Source of the DNA: an uncultured Acholeplasmatales bacterium
Lineage (GTDB): Bacteria; Bacillota_I; Bacilli_A; Acholeplasmatales; Anaeroplasmataceae
Length of the DNA stretch: 64,000 nucleotides
NCBI GenBank assembly: GCA_944324705.1
Contig: CALUXI010000003.1
Coordinates: 33,011 to 97,010 of the forward strand
Direction: 5' to 3'
Part shown: one piece after another, positions 1 to 7,700 of the stretch
Layout: every line of letters starts with the position of its first letter
Position numbering within the stretch: position 1 is the first letter of the stretch
Notes under the pieces: generated by a model
What the model was told of the DNA's origin: nothing
Seen by the model: only the letters and a program-made list of their open reading frames with translations
The model's database searches: none
Program-made: the position numbers and the translations under genes

Positions 1-227
1 ATAGCATCAGCGAAATCGTTATAGCCTAATTCACTAGCAGCTCTACGAGTGATGTTGTTTTTAATGATAGCAACTTCACAACCATTAGAACGCATATTTC
101 TTCTTAATTGTTGGAATTTTTCAACTGTTAAGCCTTGATATTTAAAAGCCACAACAGCTTTAGAACCCTTCATTTTTTCAACTAAGTCAGCTACTAAGGC
201 TTTCTTTTGTTCAATTGAACTGTTCAT
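1..227 (-). CDS. rplJ: Ribosomal protein L10 (uL10), N-terminal part
   Basis: The first ~75 residues of L10 are present; the rest runs off the window edge. The start ATG (225-227) is preceded by the Shine-Dalgarno sequence ACGGAGGTG. The product opens MNSSIEQKKALVADLVEKMK and contains the family's AVVAFKYQGLTVEKF and IKNNITRRAA segments. L10 forms the base of the ribosomal stalk and carries the L7/L12 dimers. It lies downstream of rplA and behind a classic L10 leader, so it is expected to regulate its own synthesis. Confidence 0.95.
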   Translation of the reverse strand, partial: MNSSIEQKKALVADLVEKMKGSKAVVAFKYQGLTVEKFQQLRRNMRSNGCEVAIIKNNITRRAASELGYNDFADA

Positions 228-240
228 TTTACACCTCCGT

Positions 241-342
241 AAAAATTTAAAAAATCTTCTCTACCGCATAGTAAAGAAGATTTAATCTTTAACTACCTCG
301 GTAGAAATTAAGTGCTTAAGCACACCTACTGTCTTAGGTTAA
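241..342 (-). promoter_or_regulatory. L10 leader (autoregulatory mRNA element)
   Basis: On the minus strand the rplA-rplJ spacer reads CCTAAGACAGTAGGTG, then a short arm, then CTACCGAGGT. These are the conserved strands of the Firmicutes L10 leader, which binds L10-(L12)4. It is followed by a hairpin with arms AAATCTTCT (275-283) and AGAAGATTT (252-260) and a T-run, that is, an intrinsic terminator ahead of rplJ. Known role: excess L10 stabilises the leader and lowers rplJL expression. The terminator arm suggests attenuation rather than only translational control. Confidence 0.88.
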
Positions 343-1044
343 TTATTTACCTGTAGATGCAATAGTATCTGGGTTAACTTTAACACCAGGACCCATTGTA
401 GAAGCTACAGAAACATTTTTAATGTATGCACCCTTTACAGTTGAAGGGCGAACTCTCATTAAAGTATCATAAACAGCTCTTAAGTTTTGAGCTAACTTTT
501 CAGCACCAAATGATACTTTACCGATAGTCATTTGAATATTACCTACTTTATCAGGACGATATTCAACTTTACCGTTTTTAATCTCTTTGATAGCTTTAGC
601 TACATCCATAGTAACTGTACCAGTTTTAGGGTTTGGCATTAAACCTTTAGGACCTAAAATACGACCTAAACGACCTAATTCACCCATCATATCTGGTGTA
701 GCAACAATAATATCAAAATCAAACCAACCTTGTTGAATCTTTTGGATGTATTCTGAATCGCCAACATAATCAGCGCCAGCATCCTTAGCTTCTTGTTGTT
801 TTGCACCACGGCATAATACTAAAACACGACGAGTTTTACCTGTACCATTAGGTAACACGATAGCACCACGGATGTTTTGTTCAGCTTTACGTGGATCAAG
901 ATTTAAACGGAATGCTACATCAACAGAAGCGTCAAATTTGACGATTGATGTTTTGCAAGCTAAATCTAAAGCTTCTAAGGCGTTATAAGCTTTATTTACA
1001 TCAATTAACTTAACGGCTTCTTGGTATTTCTTTCCTCTCTTCAT
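343..1044 (-). CDS. rplA: Ribosomal protein L1 (uL1)
   Basis: The product is 233 aa, the usual bacterial L1 length. It has the typical [10 protein letters not shown] start, the [20 protein letters not shown] segment and [21 protein letters not shown]1 binds the mobile L1 stalk of 23S rRNA and acts as a translational repressor of its own mRNA. The ATG at 1044 has TAGGAGGAAAAAT upstream. It sits between rplK and rplJ in the canonical order. An L1-binding-like motif lies just 5' of the gene (1061-1088). Confidence 0.97.
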   Translation of the reverse strand: MKRGKKYQEAVKLIDVNKAYNALEALDLACKTSIVKFDASVDVAFRLNLDPRKAEQNIRGAIVLPNGTGKTRRVLVLCRGAKQQEAKDAGADYVGDSEYIQKIQQGWFDFDIIVATPDMMGELGRLGRILGPKGLMPNPKTGTVTMDVAKAIKEIKNGKVEYRPDKVGNIQMTIGKVSFGAEKLAQNLRAVYDTLMRVRPSTVKGAYIKNVSVASTMGPGVKVNPDTIASTGK

Positions 1045-1060
1045 ATTTTTCCTCCTAAAA

Positions 1061-1088
1061 TGTGGTTAAGCGGGAATTTCCTCCCACA
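1061..1088 (-). promoter_or_regulatory. Probable L1 mRNA-binding site upstream of rplA
   Basis: The minus strand reads TGTGGGAGG, a short variable loop, CCGC, then TTAACCACA. GTGGGAGG is the sequence found in the L1 site of 23S rRNA, and the GTGG/CCAC ends can pair. The same pattern recurs upstream of rplK at 1566-1592. It overlaps the spacer directly before the rplA Shine-Dalgarno, where a bound protein would block initiation. The function is inferred from rRNA mimicry and position. Confidence 0.7.
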
Positions 1089-1115
1089 AATTTAGGCTGT
1101 ATAAACAACCTTTAA

Positions 1116-1541
1116 TTAATCTTCAACTGTGATGCCCATGTTACGAGCAGTACCAGCGATGATCTTAGTTGCCGCTTCGATGTCATTAGCATTTAAGTCA
1201 GGCATTTTCATTTTTGCAATTTCTTCTGCTTTAGCTTTAGAAATTTTTGCAACAATGTTCTTCTTAGCGTTGCTTGAACCCTTATCAATACCAGCTGCTT
1301 TCTTTAATAAATCAGAAGCTGGTGGAGTTTTAACAACAAATGTGAAAGAACGGTCTTCATATACAGAAATTACTACTGGTAGAACATATCCCATTTTGTC
1401 TTTAGTTTGATCATTGAATTGTGAACAAAAGCCTGGGATATTAACGCCTGCCTGTCCTAATGCTGGACCGACTGGAGGCGCTGGATTAGCTTTACCGGCT
1501 TGAATCTGTAATTTAACTACTTTAACTACTTTCTTAGCCAT
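1116..1541 (-). CDS. rplK: Ribosomal protein L11 (uL11)
   Basis: The product is 141 aa starting [20 protein letters not shown], with [14 protein letters not shown] and the C-terminal rRNA-binding domain ending NMGITVED. L11 organises the GTPase-associated centre with 23S rRNA helices 43/44. I take the ATG at 1541, not the in-frame TTG at 1562, because the strong Shine-Dalgarno GGAGG lies between the two, just before this ATG. It is the first gene of the rplK-rplA unit behind a good promoter (1618-1646). Confidence 0.96.
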   Translation of the reverse strand: MAKKVVKVVKLQIQAGKANPAPPVGPALGQAGVNIPGFCSQFNDQTKDKMGYVLPVVISVYEDRSFTFVVKTPPASDLLKKAAGIDKGSSNAKKNIVAKISKAKAEEIAKMKMPDLNANDIEAATKIIAGTARNMGITVED

Positions 1542-1565
1542 TTTATTTCCTCCTTCTTTCAATGA

Positions 1566-1592
1566 TGTGGTTAAACGGTATTAACCTCCCAC
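1566..1592 (-). promoter_or_regulatory. Probable L1 mRNA-binding site upstream of rplK
   Basis: This is a second copy of the motif: GTGGGAGG, a loop, ACCG, then TTTAACCACA on the minus strand. It matches the site upstream of rplA in conserved bases and pairing ends, with a different loop. It lies in the 5' UTR downstream of the rplK promoter and about 25 nt before the start codon. In many bacteria L1 represses the L11-L1 mRNA from such a site. Confidence 0.7.
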
Positions 1593-1617
1593 TGACACTT
1601 TAAATACGTGCTATGAA

Positions 1618-1646
1618 ATTATAGCAAACAAATAATCCATATGCAA
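1618..1646 (-). promoter_or_regulatory. SigA-type promoter for rplK-rplA
   Basis: The minus strand carries TTGCAT (1641-1646), a 17-bp spacer and TATAAT (1618-1623). The start point would be near 1611, giving a 5' UTR of about 70 nt that contains the L1 motif. It lies in the gap between the BofA-like gene's terminator and rplK. Confidence 0.75.
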
Positions 1647-1668
1647 GTAATTTTTTATCTTTTTTTAA

Positions 1669-1694
1669 TAAAAAAATCCTACATAAAGTAGGAC
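1669..1694 (-). terminator. Intrinsic terminator after the BofA-like gene
   Basis: The minus strand forms TCCTA-loop-TAGGA followed by a run of T residues. It starts just past the stop codon of the 1700-1957 gene and separates it from the rplK promoter. Confidence 0.7.
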
Positions 1695-1699
1695 TAAAA

Positions 1700-1957
1700 T
1701 TAAATTATAAAACTAACGATTAACATTATAATTACACCTGGTATACCAAAGATACCAACTATTAAACCGCTCCACCATTCTAATGGTATTTCAACTCCTG
1801 GAATAAGGTTTAATAAATATATAACTATAATACCAACAACAATATTAATAATTAACTTTAATAAAGTTTTTAAACTGAATTTTAAAATTTTAAATAAAAT
1901 AAACAAAACCAAAATAATGATAAGCCCAAAAATTAAGGGACTAAATTGACCAAACAC
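1700..1957 (-). CDS. BofA-like small membrane protein
   Basis: About 85 aa and almost wholly hydrophobic, with two to three membrane segments. The ending, with NLIPGVEIPLEWWSGLIVGI then FGIPGVIIMLIV, fits the pro-sigmaK processing inhibitor (BofA) family. In Bacillus, BofA restrains the SpoIVFB protease during sporulation; a sporulation role here is not shown. I chose the GTG at 1957 because GAGGGG sits 8 nt upstream, whereas the GTG at 1966 overlaps that site. It has its own terminator and interrupts the usual nusG-rplK junction. Confidence 0.68.
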   Translation of the reverse strand: MFGQFSPLIFGLIIILVLFILFKILKFSLKTLLKLIINIVVGIIVIYLLNLIPGVEIPLEWWSGLIVGIFGIPGVIIMLIVSFII

Positions 1958-1990
1958 GTTAAACACCCCTCTTTTATATTATACTCATTA

Positions 1991-2022
1991 AAAAGAGAAA
2001 AAGCCAGCCCCTAAAGCTGACT
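1991..2022 (-). terminator. Intrinsic terminator after the nusG operon
   Basis: The minus strand carries arms AGTCAGC (2016-2022) and GCTGGCT (2002-2008), pairing with one G-U, followed by TTTTTCTC. It overlaps the last codons of the 2011-2253 gene. It appears to end the secE-nusG transcript before the BofA-like gene. Confidence 0.75.
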
Positions 2023-2253
2023 ATTGTTTTTCTTAAAGAAATTTAAACAAAAATATAATATCAATACTATTAAAGCATATATTAATGATAAATGTAAAAC
2101 TACCTTATCATTAATAATTGAATAGACAATATCAAAACGTTCATAGTTATAAGCATTACTTTCAATAAGAGGTCTAATTATTTGACATATATCACTGACA
2201 ACAAGAGCGAAAAACACCAAAATAACTATTCTTTTTCTAATTGCACTAAGCAA
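2011..2253 (-). CDS. Small two-helix membrane protein, unknown
   Basis: 80 aa with two likely membrane helices, around residues 9-25 and 52-72, and a basic C-terminus ending NFFKKNNSQL. It starts at TTG (2251-2253), overlapping the nusG stop by 8 nt, with AGGTGAG at a suitable distance inside nusG. The overlap suggests translational coupling. I recognise no family. The TTG start and small size leave some doubt, but the terminator placed directly at its end favours a real gene. Confidence 0.5.
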   Translation of the reverse strand: MLSAIRKRIVILVFFALVVSDICQIIRPLIESNAYNYERFDIVYSIINDKVVLHLSLIYALIVLILYFCLNFFKKNNSQL

Positions 2254-2815
2254 GCTTTCTCACCTGTTCAAAACGTAATTCATTTGGTGTAGCACGACCA
2301 AATAATTCAATCATAACTACAACTTCTTCTTTTTCTTCATTAATTGAAGCTACAACTCCTGTTTGACCAATAAATGGACCACCTACAACTTCAACTTGAT
2401 CGCCAACATTAATATCAAATACTGGTTTTTCAATTAATCCAATCTTTTGTAAGATTCTATTCATTTCATCTTGAGGAATAGGTACTGGTTTTGTACCATG
2501 ACCAGATGAACCTAAGAAACCTGTAACTTTAGGTGTATTACGAATAATAAACCAAGTATTATCATCAATTTCTTTTTCTACTTCCATTTCTAAGAAAATA
2601 TAACCAGGATAAACTTTGGTAACTTTAACTTTTTTGTTGCCTTTCTTATCATAAGCCGGTTTACCATTCTTATCTAAAACTTCTTCAGTTTGATCTGGTG
2701 CTAGGATTTGATATATTTTATTAGCTAAGCCCATTGAATCTTTACGAGAAATTAAATCATCAACCACACTATTTTCATAACCAGAATAAGTTTGTACTAC
2801 ATACCATCGTTTCAT
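2246..2815 (-). CDS. nusG: Transcription elongation/termination factor NusG
   Basis: 189 aa. The N-terminal NGN domain starts MKRWYVVQTYSGYENSV and includes VYPGYIFLEMEV. The C-terminal KOW domain has VGDQVEVVGGPFIGQTGVV. NusG binds RNA polymerase and modulates pausing and termination. An insert of roughly 15-20 residues around 50-67 (DKNGKPAYDKKGNKKVKV) lies in the NGN domain, as in several Firmicutes. It sits directly downstream of secE (7-nt gap), the standard arrangement. Confidence 0.96.
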   Translation of the reverse strand: MKRWYVVQTYSGYENSVVDDLISRKDSMGLANKIYQILAPDQTEEVLDKNGKPAYDKKGNKKVKVTKVYPGYIFLEMEVEKEIDDNTWFIIRNTPKVTGFLGSSGHGTKPVPIPQDEMNRILQKIGLIEKPVFDINVGDQVEVVGGPFIGQTGVVASINEEKEEVVVMIELFGRATPNELRFEQVRKLA

Positions 2816-2822
2816 ATTCTAA

Positions 2823-3233
2823 TTACCCCATTATACTCTCTAATACTACCGTAATAAACATATCATATAATAAGAATAATAATGCTAAAACAATGATGAA
2901 AATAAATACTCTTACTACATTACCAAAATATTTACGACCTTTTAACCAAGTAACTTTCTTAATTTCTGGTACTGCAGGTTTAAAGAACGGATAAACTGCA
3001 TAAATTAAAGCTAAAGCACCAAATGCTACCATAATCCAAGCAAAAATATTAGAAATAGGGCCAATTAAGAATGCATCTTCAGATATTGTAATTGTATTAG
3101 TAAGAATTAAAACCCCTAACATTAATACAACTAAAGAAATAAAGAAGAAAACATAACTTTCCCACTTATAATCTTTACTTAAAATTTCTAATAATTTTGA
3201 TTTCTTTTCAACTTGTTTTTCTTTAATAGCCAT
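2823..3233 (-). CDS. secE: Preprotein translocase subunit SecE, three-helix form
   Basis: 136 aa. The conserved SecE core is C-terminal: PEIKKVTWLKGRKYFGNVVR and the following helix, about residues 88-132. Ahead of it are two extra hydrophobic segments (about 28-47 and 60-82) with a Lys/Glu-rich N-terminus. Most Firmicutes SecE proteins are about 60 aa with one helix; this layout is closer to the proteobacterial three-helix form. SecE clamps SecY in the translocon. Position between rpmG and nusG confirms identity. Confidence 0.92.
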   Translation of the reverse strand: MAIKEKQVEKKSKLLEILSKDYKWESYVFFFISLVVLMLGVLILTNTITISEDAFLIGPISNIFAWIMVAFGALALIYAVYPFFKPAVPEIKKVTWLKGRKYFGNVVRVFIFIIVLALLFLLYDMFITVVLESIMG

Positions 3234-3245
3234 ATAATCACCCTT

Positions 3246-3395
3246 TTATTTAGTTTCTTTATGTATTGTATACTTATTGCACTTAGGACAAAATTTTTTA
3301 ATCTCCAAACGTTCATTTTCTTTTTGTGGACTTTTTGTAGTCGTATAATTTCGACTTAAACATTCTTCACAAATTAAAATAACTTTTTTTCTCAT
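3246..3395 (-). CDS. rpmG: Ribosomal protein L33 (bL33), zinc-binding type
   Basis: 49 aa. It starts [17 protein letters not shown] and ends with [16 protein letters not shown]. Two CxxC pairs (CEEC, CPKC) make it the zinc-binding form. Start ATG at 3395 with AAGGTGG about 10 nt upstream. The rpmG-secE-nusG order is typical of Firmicutes. A second L33 gene lies at 63240-63389. Confidence 0.95.
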   Translation of the reverse strand: MRKKVILICEECLSRNYTTTKSPQKENERLEIKKFCPKCNKYTIHKETK

Positions 3396-3444
3396 AATAA
3401 AAAACCACCTTTATAGTGTCTTATTAATTCTACACATTTTTAAG

Positions 3445-3960
3445 CTATAAGTCAAACTGTAATCTTAATATTTCTTTTATTTTTTTTAAATCTGCATATA
3501 TTTTAGCCGGTTTAACTTCTAACATCCTAGCTAAATCATTAACTGAAGTTCTATAAAAGAAAATTTCTTCATAAATTTTTTGTAAATATGAATCCTTTAA
3601 TATAGTACCATATTCTTTAATTTTTTCTTTAAATCTATTTTGATCTACTAAATCTAAATCATCCATAATGACTTCATCAGTTTGAATTTGCTTATGATAG
3701 CGCCATAACCTTCTTTCTAATATTAAATTGAAAAAAGACCAAAAACTTTTATTATATTTACTATCATAAACCATTAAAGCTTTAGTAAGTAATAATAAAC
3801 CTTCTTGAACACAATCATCAATAAAATAACTCTTAAATCCTAACTTATGAGCTTTAATTCTTATAAAATTACTATATTTGCGATACATAAGGTTTAAGGC
3901 TAGTTCATTACCTTCTTTAATCAAATAAATTAATTCGTAATCATTCCAGCCTAAATACAT
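3445..3960 (-). CDS. sigH: SigH-like sigma-70 family factor
   Basis: 171 aa. Region 2 spans about residues 10-85 and includes DDCVQEGLLLLTKAL and the aromatic-rich FWSFFNLILERRLWR. A region 4-like helix-turn-helix covers about 130-168 (TSVNDLARMLEVKPAKIYAD). Known family role: alternative sigma factor, in Bacillus for the transition state and competence or sporulation. The position between rlmB and rpmG-secE is that of Bacillus sigH, which supports orthology although the sequence is divergent and short. Confidence 0.8.
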   Translation of the reverse strand: MYLGWNDYELIYLIKEGNELALNLMYRKYSNFIRIKAHKLGFKSYFIDDCVQEGLLLLTKALMVYDSKYNKSFWSFFNLILERRLWRYHKQIQTDEVIMDDLDLVDQNRFKEKIKEYGTILKDSYLQKIYEEIFFYRTSVNDLARMLEVKPAKIYADLKKIKEILRLQFDL

Positions 3961-3970
3961 TCTTCCACCC

Positions 3971-4657
3971 TTATTTAAATTTTTCCATTAAAATACCAGC
4001 ACTAACTGAAGCATTTAAACTATTGACATGGCCTTGCATTGCAATACTAACAACATAATCTGATTCTTTAATGATTGTTTTACTTATTCCAAAACCTTCA
4101 CTACCAATAACTAAAGCTATATTTCTATCCTTAGATATATCTTCAACTTTAGCATTGCCGTATGCTTCTGCACTAACAATCCAATAATTATTTTCTTTTA
4201 ATAATCTAATTGCATTATTTAAACTATTAACATAACAAATTGGCACAAACTCTAATGCCCCTGTCGAAACATGAGCTACTACAGGACTAATAGGTACACT
4301 TCTATTTTTCCCTAAAATAATCCCCTTAAAACCAAAGGCATCTGCTGATCTAATAATAGCCCCAAAATTTTGAGGATCATTAATTCCATCTAAAATTAAA
4401 ACTCTTTTATTTTCTTCTTCATTAAAGAAATATGTTAAATCATAAGTTTTATAATCTTCTCTAATAGCTCCAATACCTTGGTGATTTAGCCCAAACATTC
4501 TTTCTAAATTACTTTTATCAGTTATATGATATTTTAAATTATTTTCTTCTAATATTTGTTTTAATTTATAGTCACTACCATCAAAATATATTTCTTTTAA
4601 TGGTGATTTATTTAAAATTGCTGCCCTAACACAGTTTTTACCATATATTTTAATCAT
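3971..4657 (-). CDS. rlmB: 23S rRNA 2'-O-methyltransferase RlmB (SpoU family)
   Basis: 228 aa. It has an N-terminal L30e-like substrate-binding domain (about 1-75) and a SpoU knot domain. The three SAM-binding motifs are clear: NDPQNFGAIIRSADAFG, ALVIGSEGFGIS and IAMQGHVNSLNASVSAGIL. The expected reaction is methylation of G2251 (E. coli numbering) in the peptidyl-transferase P-loop. ATG at 4657 with GAGG upstream. It lies between the ATPase insert and sigH; in Bacillus mrnC is the direct neighbour. Confidence 0.93.
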   Translation of the reverse strand: MIKIYGKNCVRAAILNKSPLKEIYFDGSDYKLKQILEENNLKYHITDKSNLERMFGLNHQGIGAIREDYKTYDLTYFFNEEENKRVLILDGINDPQNFGAIIRSADAFGFKGIILGKNRSVPISPVVAHVSTGALEFVPICYVNSLNNAIRLLKENNYWIVSAEAYGNAKVEDISKDRNIALVIGSEGFGISKTIIKESDYVVSIAMQGHVNSLNASVSAGILMEKFK

Positions 4658-4712
4658 TTTATGCCTCGCTTTTTTCCAAATTGATTATAACAAAATCAAT
4701 ACTATTTAACAA

Positions 4713-4737
4713 CAAAAAAAGCCAAAAAGGCTTTTTA
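4713..4737 (-). terminator. Intrinsic terminator after the P-type ATPase
   Basis: The minus strand carries AAAAAGCC-loop-GGCTTTTTTT with a T-rich tail. It overlaps the stop codon of the ATPase and isolates rlmB from read-through. Confidence 0.75.
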
Positions 4738-7700
4738 AAATTTTGATAATACACTTTGTATATATTTAATAGTTCTCTTTAACCAAGGTACAAAACCAGT
4801 TAATAAACGCATTAATGGTGCTGAGGCCAAACATAGAGAAACTAAAATTAAGATAGCTGGAATTGATAGATGTAAAACAGTACCACCAGTTTGAATACTA
4901 TAATCAGCTTTATAATCAGTTTTCAAATCATTAATTGTTAAATAACCATCTTCACTTACATTAACTTGGGTAGTAGAATCCCCACCAATATTAGTTGCTA
5001 TATATTCAGTATATCTACCATCGATAATATAATGATTAGCTGCAGTTATTTCAATACTTGGTTTAACAATATTAATATTAGTGTAATAAATTTGAGTTCC
5101 ACTTTCTGTATTTAATGTAATATTATAATTAGCCCCACTAGCTCTAATTAATCTATCACTATAAACTTCTTGTTCATTTTCTGAATCAATTAAATCTTTT
5201 AAACTAGCAAAATCACCCAAATCAGATAACTTTATATTAATTGGATTAGATAAATTACCTTCAAATTTATAGCAAGCAATTTTAGTTGCATTTAATATCA
5301 ATTTATCATCGCTATCATAAGTTATACTAGGTTCTGCTAAAGTATAACCACAAGGAACACCATCTTTTGTTCCAAAGATTTCTTCATCATTGACTAAAAC
5401 TTTTAAAGTTTCAAGATCTAATTTAACTGACTCAATTTTTTCAAAATTAGGAACAATATCAGTTTGAGTACCATCAATATAAATAAAACCATTATGAATA
5501 GAAATAGTTGGTAATATTGAATAATCAATAGGTGCATATTCCTTATCAGGACTGCTAGATGAATAAATCTTAACATTACCATCTTCATCATATTTTAATT
5601 CAATTTGTGTTACATCATTAGTAAATTTATTAATATCTGTGTTATAACCACCAGCGTATAAATAACTATCTTCATCCATACTCAAATTAGGGGTAGGGAT
5701 ATACCAATATTCACCATTTAATGTTACTGGTTGAGCCCCTTGACCAGAATCAATGATTAAGGCTCCATTATTATTAGCTATAGCTGTAGGTAGACTTGTC
5801 ATACCTGGATAAGCCTTAGTATCATAAACTACCCCATCTATAACAAAATTATAATCCTCTGATATAGCAATTGATGGGATACTATCAAGACGTTTAATTT
5901 CTACACTATCAGAATTATATTCCATAAATTTAAAGATTGGTCTTATCTCAAATAAACTAGGTAAGAAAATAATACATAAGACAAATAAACTATAAGAAAG
6001 CGTACAAATTAATTTTCTTAACTTATTAAATGGTCGACATACTTTAAATAAAACCATTAAACAAGTATTAGTAGCAACAATAATAATAATCGTTGAAGAG
6101 GTCAGGAAATCATAATTTAAATATTCAACCAATTTAAAAGTAATCATCGAACATATTAAAATTGTAATAGCGCCCGGCAGTGCTCCCTTTAAAATATTTG
6201 GTAGGAACCGCGAATCAACTTCATTATTATTCGGCTCTAAGACTAAGAAGAATGATGGAATACCTACAACAAAGAAATCAATAATTGATAATTGAACAGT
6301 ACTAATAGGATAAATACCACCACTATTTAAAGCTTGAATAGCTAATAAAAAACTAAATATTGTTTTAGTTAAAAATAAACAAGCAACCCTAGATACATTA
6401 TTAATAACTCTTCTACCTTCAGCTACAACTTTAGGCATAGATGAGAAATTAGAATCAATTAAAACTAAGTGACTTGCATTACGGGCTGCTTCACTACCTG
6501 AAGCCATAGCTATTGAACAATCAGCTTCTCTTAAAGCTAAAATATCATTAACACCATCACCTGTCATAGCTACAGTCTTACCAGCTTCTTTTAAAGCTTT
6601 AACTAAAATACGCTTTTGATCAGGTGATACACGACCAAATACTGTATATCTAGTAGCCGCTCTCGCAACATCTTCATCAGACATTCCATCTAAAGAAATA
6701 CACTCATTAGCATTGTTAATACCAGCTCTTTCACTAATTTTAGAAACTGTCAACGGATTATCACCAGAGATAACTTTTACTTCTACACCACTTTCTTTAA
6801 AGTAGTTAATAGTTTCAATAGCATCAGGCCTAATATTATCTTCAATTAAAATTAGAGATACAAGTTTAACCGGACTATCTGGTAAAGTTTCATTTTCAAT
6901 AAAGCCATCACGATGAGCTAAGGCTAAAACACGATAACCTTGCTTAGAATAACCATCTATATCTGTTTTAAAATTATTAAATTCACTTCTTAAAACAAAC
7001 TCAGGTGCCCCCATAATAAAGGTTCCATAACGTTCAAAACTTACAGCATTAAATTTCCTTTGACTTGAAAAATGAATTAAACCATTAGATTTTATTCGCT
7101 TATTTGAGCCAAATTTTTCTTCTAAAGCTCTTTGAGTTAAATTATTTTCTTTTAATGTATTTAACATACCATTGATTACAGCTTTAGTTGAAATGCCAAA
7201 ATTATTTTCATAATCTATCGAATCTTTAACGGACATTGTACCATCTGTAATAGTACCTGTCTTATCAAGGCACAAAACATTAACTCTAGCAAGCATTTCA
7301 ATACAATATAATTCTTGAACCATGACTTTATTTTGGGCAAGTCTAATTACCCCAACTGCCAAAGCTACACTCGATAACAACATTAATCCAGATGGTATCA
7401 TTCCAACCATCGCTCCAGCTGTCTTTCTAATAGCTGTTACATAGTCAACCCCATTAACCATATATTGCATATAAAATAATGTTAAACCAATTGGAATAAT
7501 GATGATTGCCATTATAATGATAATATAATTTAAAGAACGCAATAAATCAGATTTCGGTTTCTTATATAATTTGGCTTCCCCAGTTAATCGAGAAATATAA
7601 TTATCCTTACCAACTTTATTAACTCGAGCTCTACAATTGCCACTAACTACAAATGAACCAGAATATAAAGTATCCCCTGCTTTTTTTAAGATAGCATCAC

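Noticed and set aside
1542..1562. Upstream TTG start adding seven residues to L11
   Set aside because: The Shine-Dalgarno sequence lies inside this extension; the conserved protein begins at the ATG 1541.
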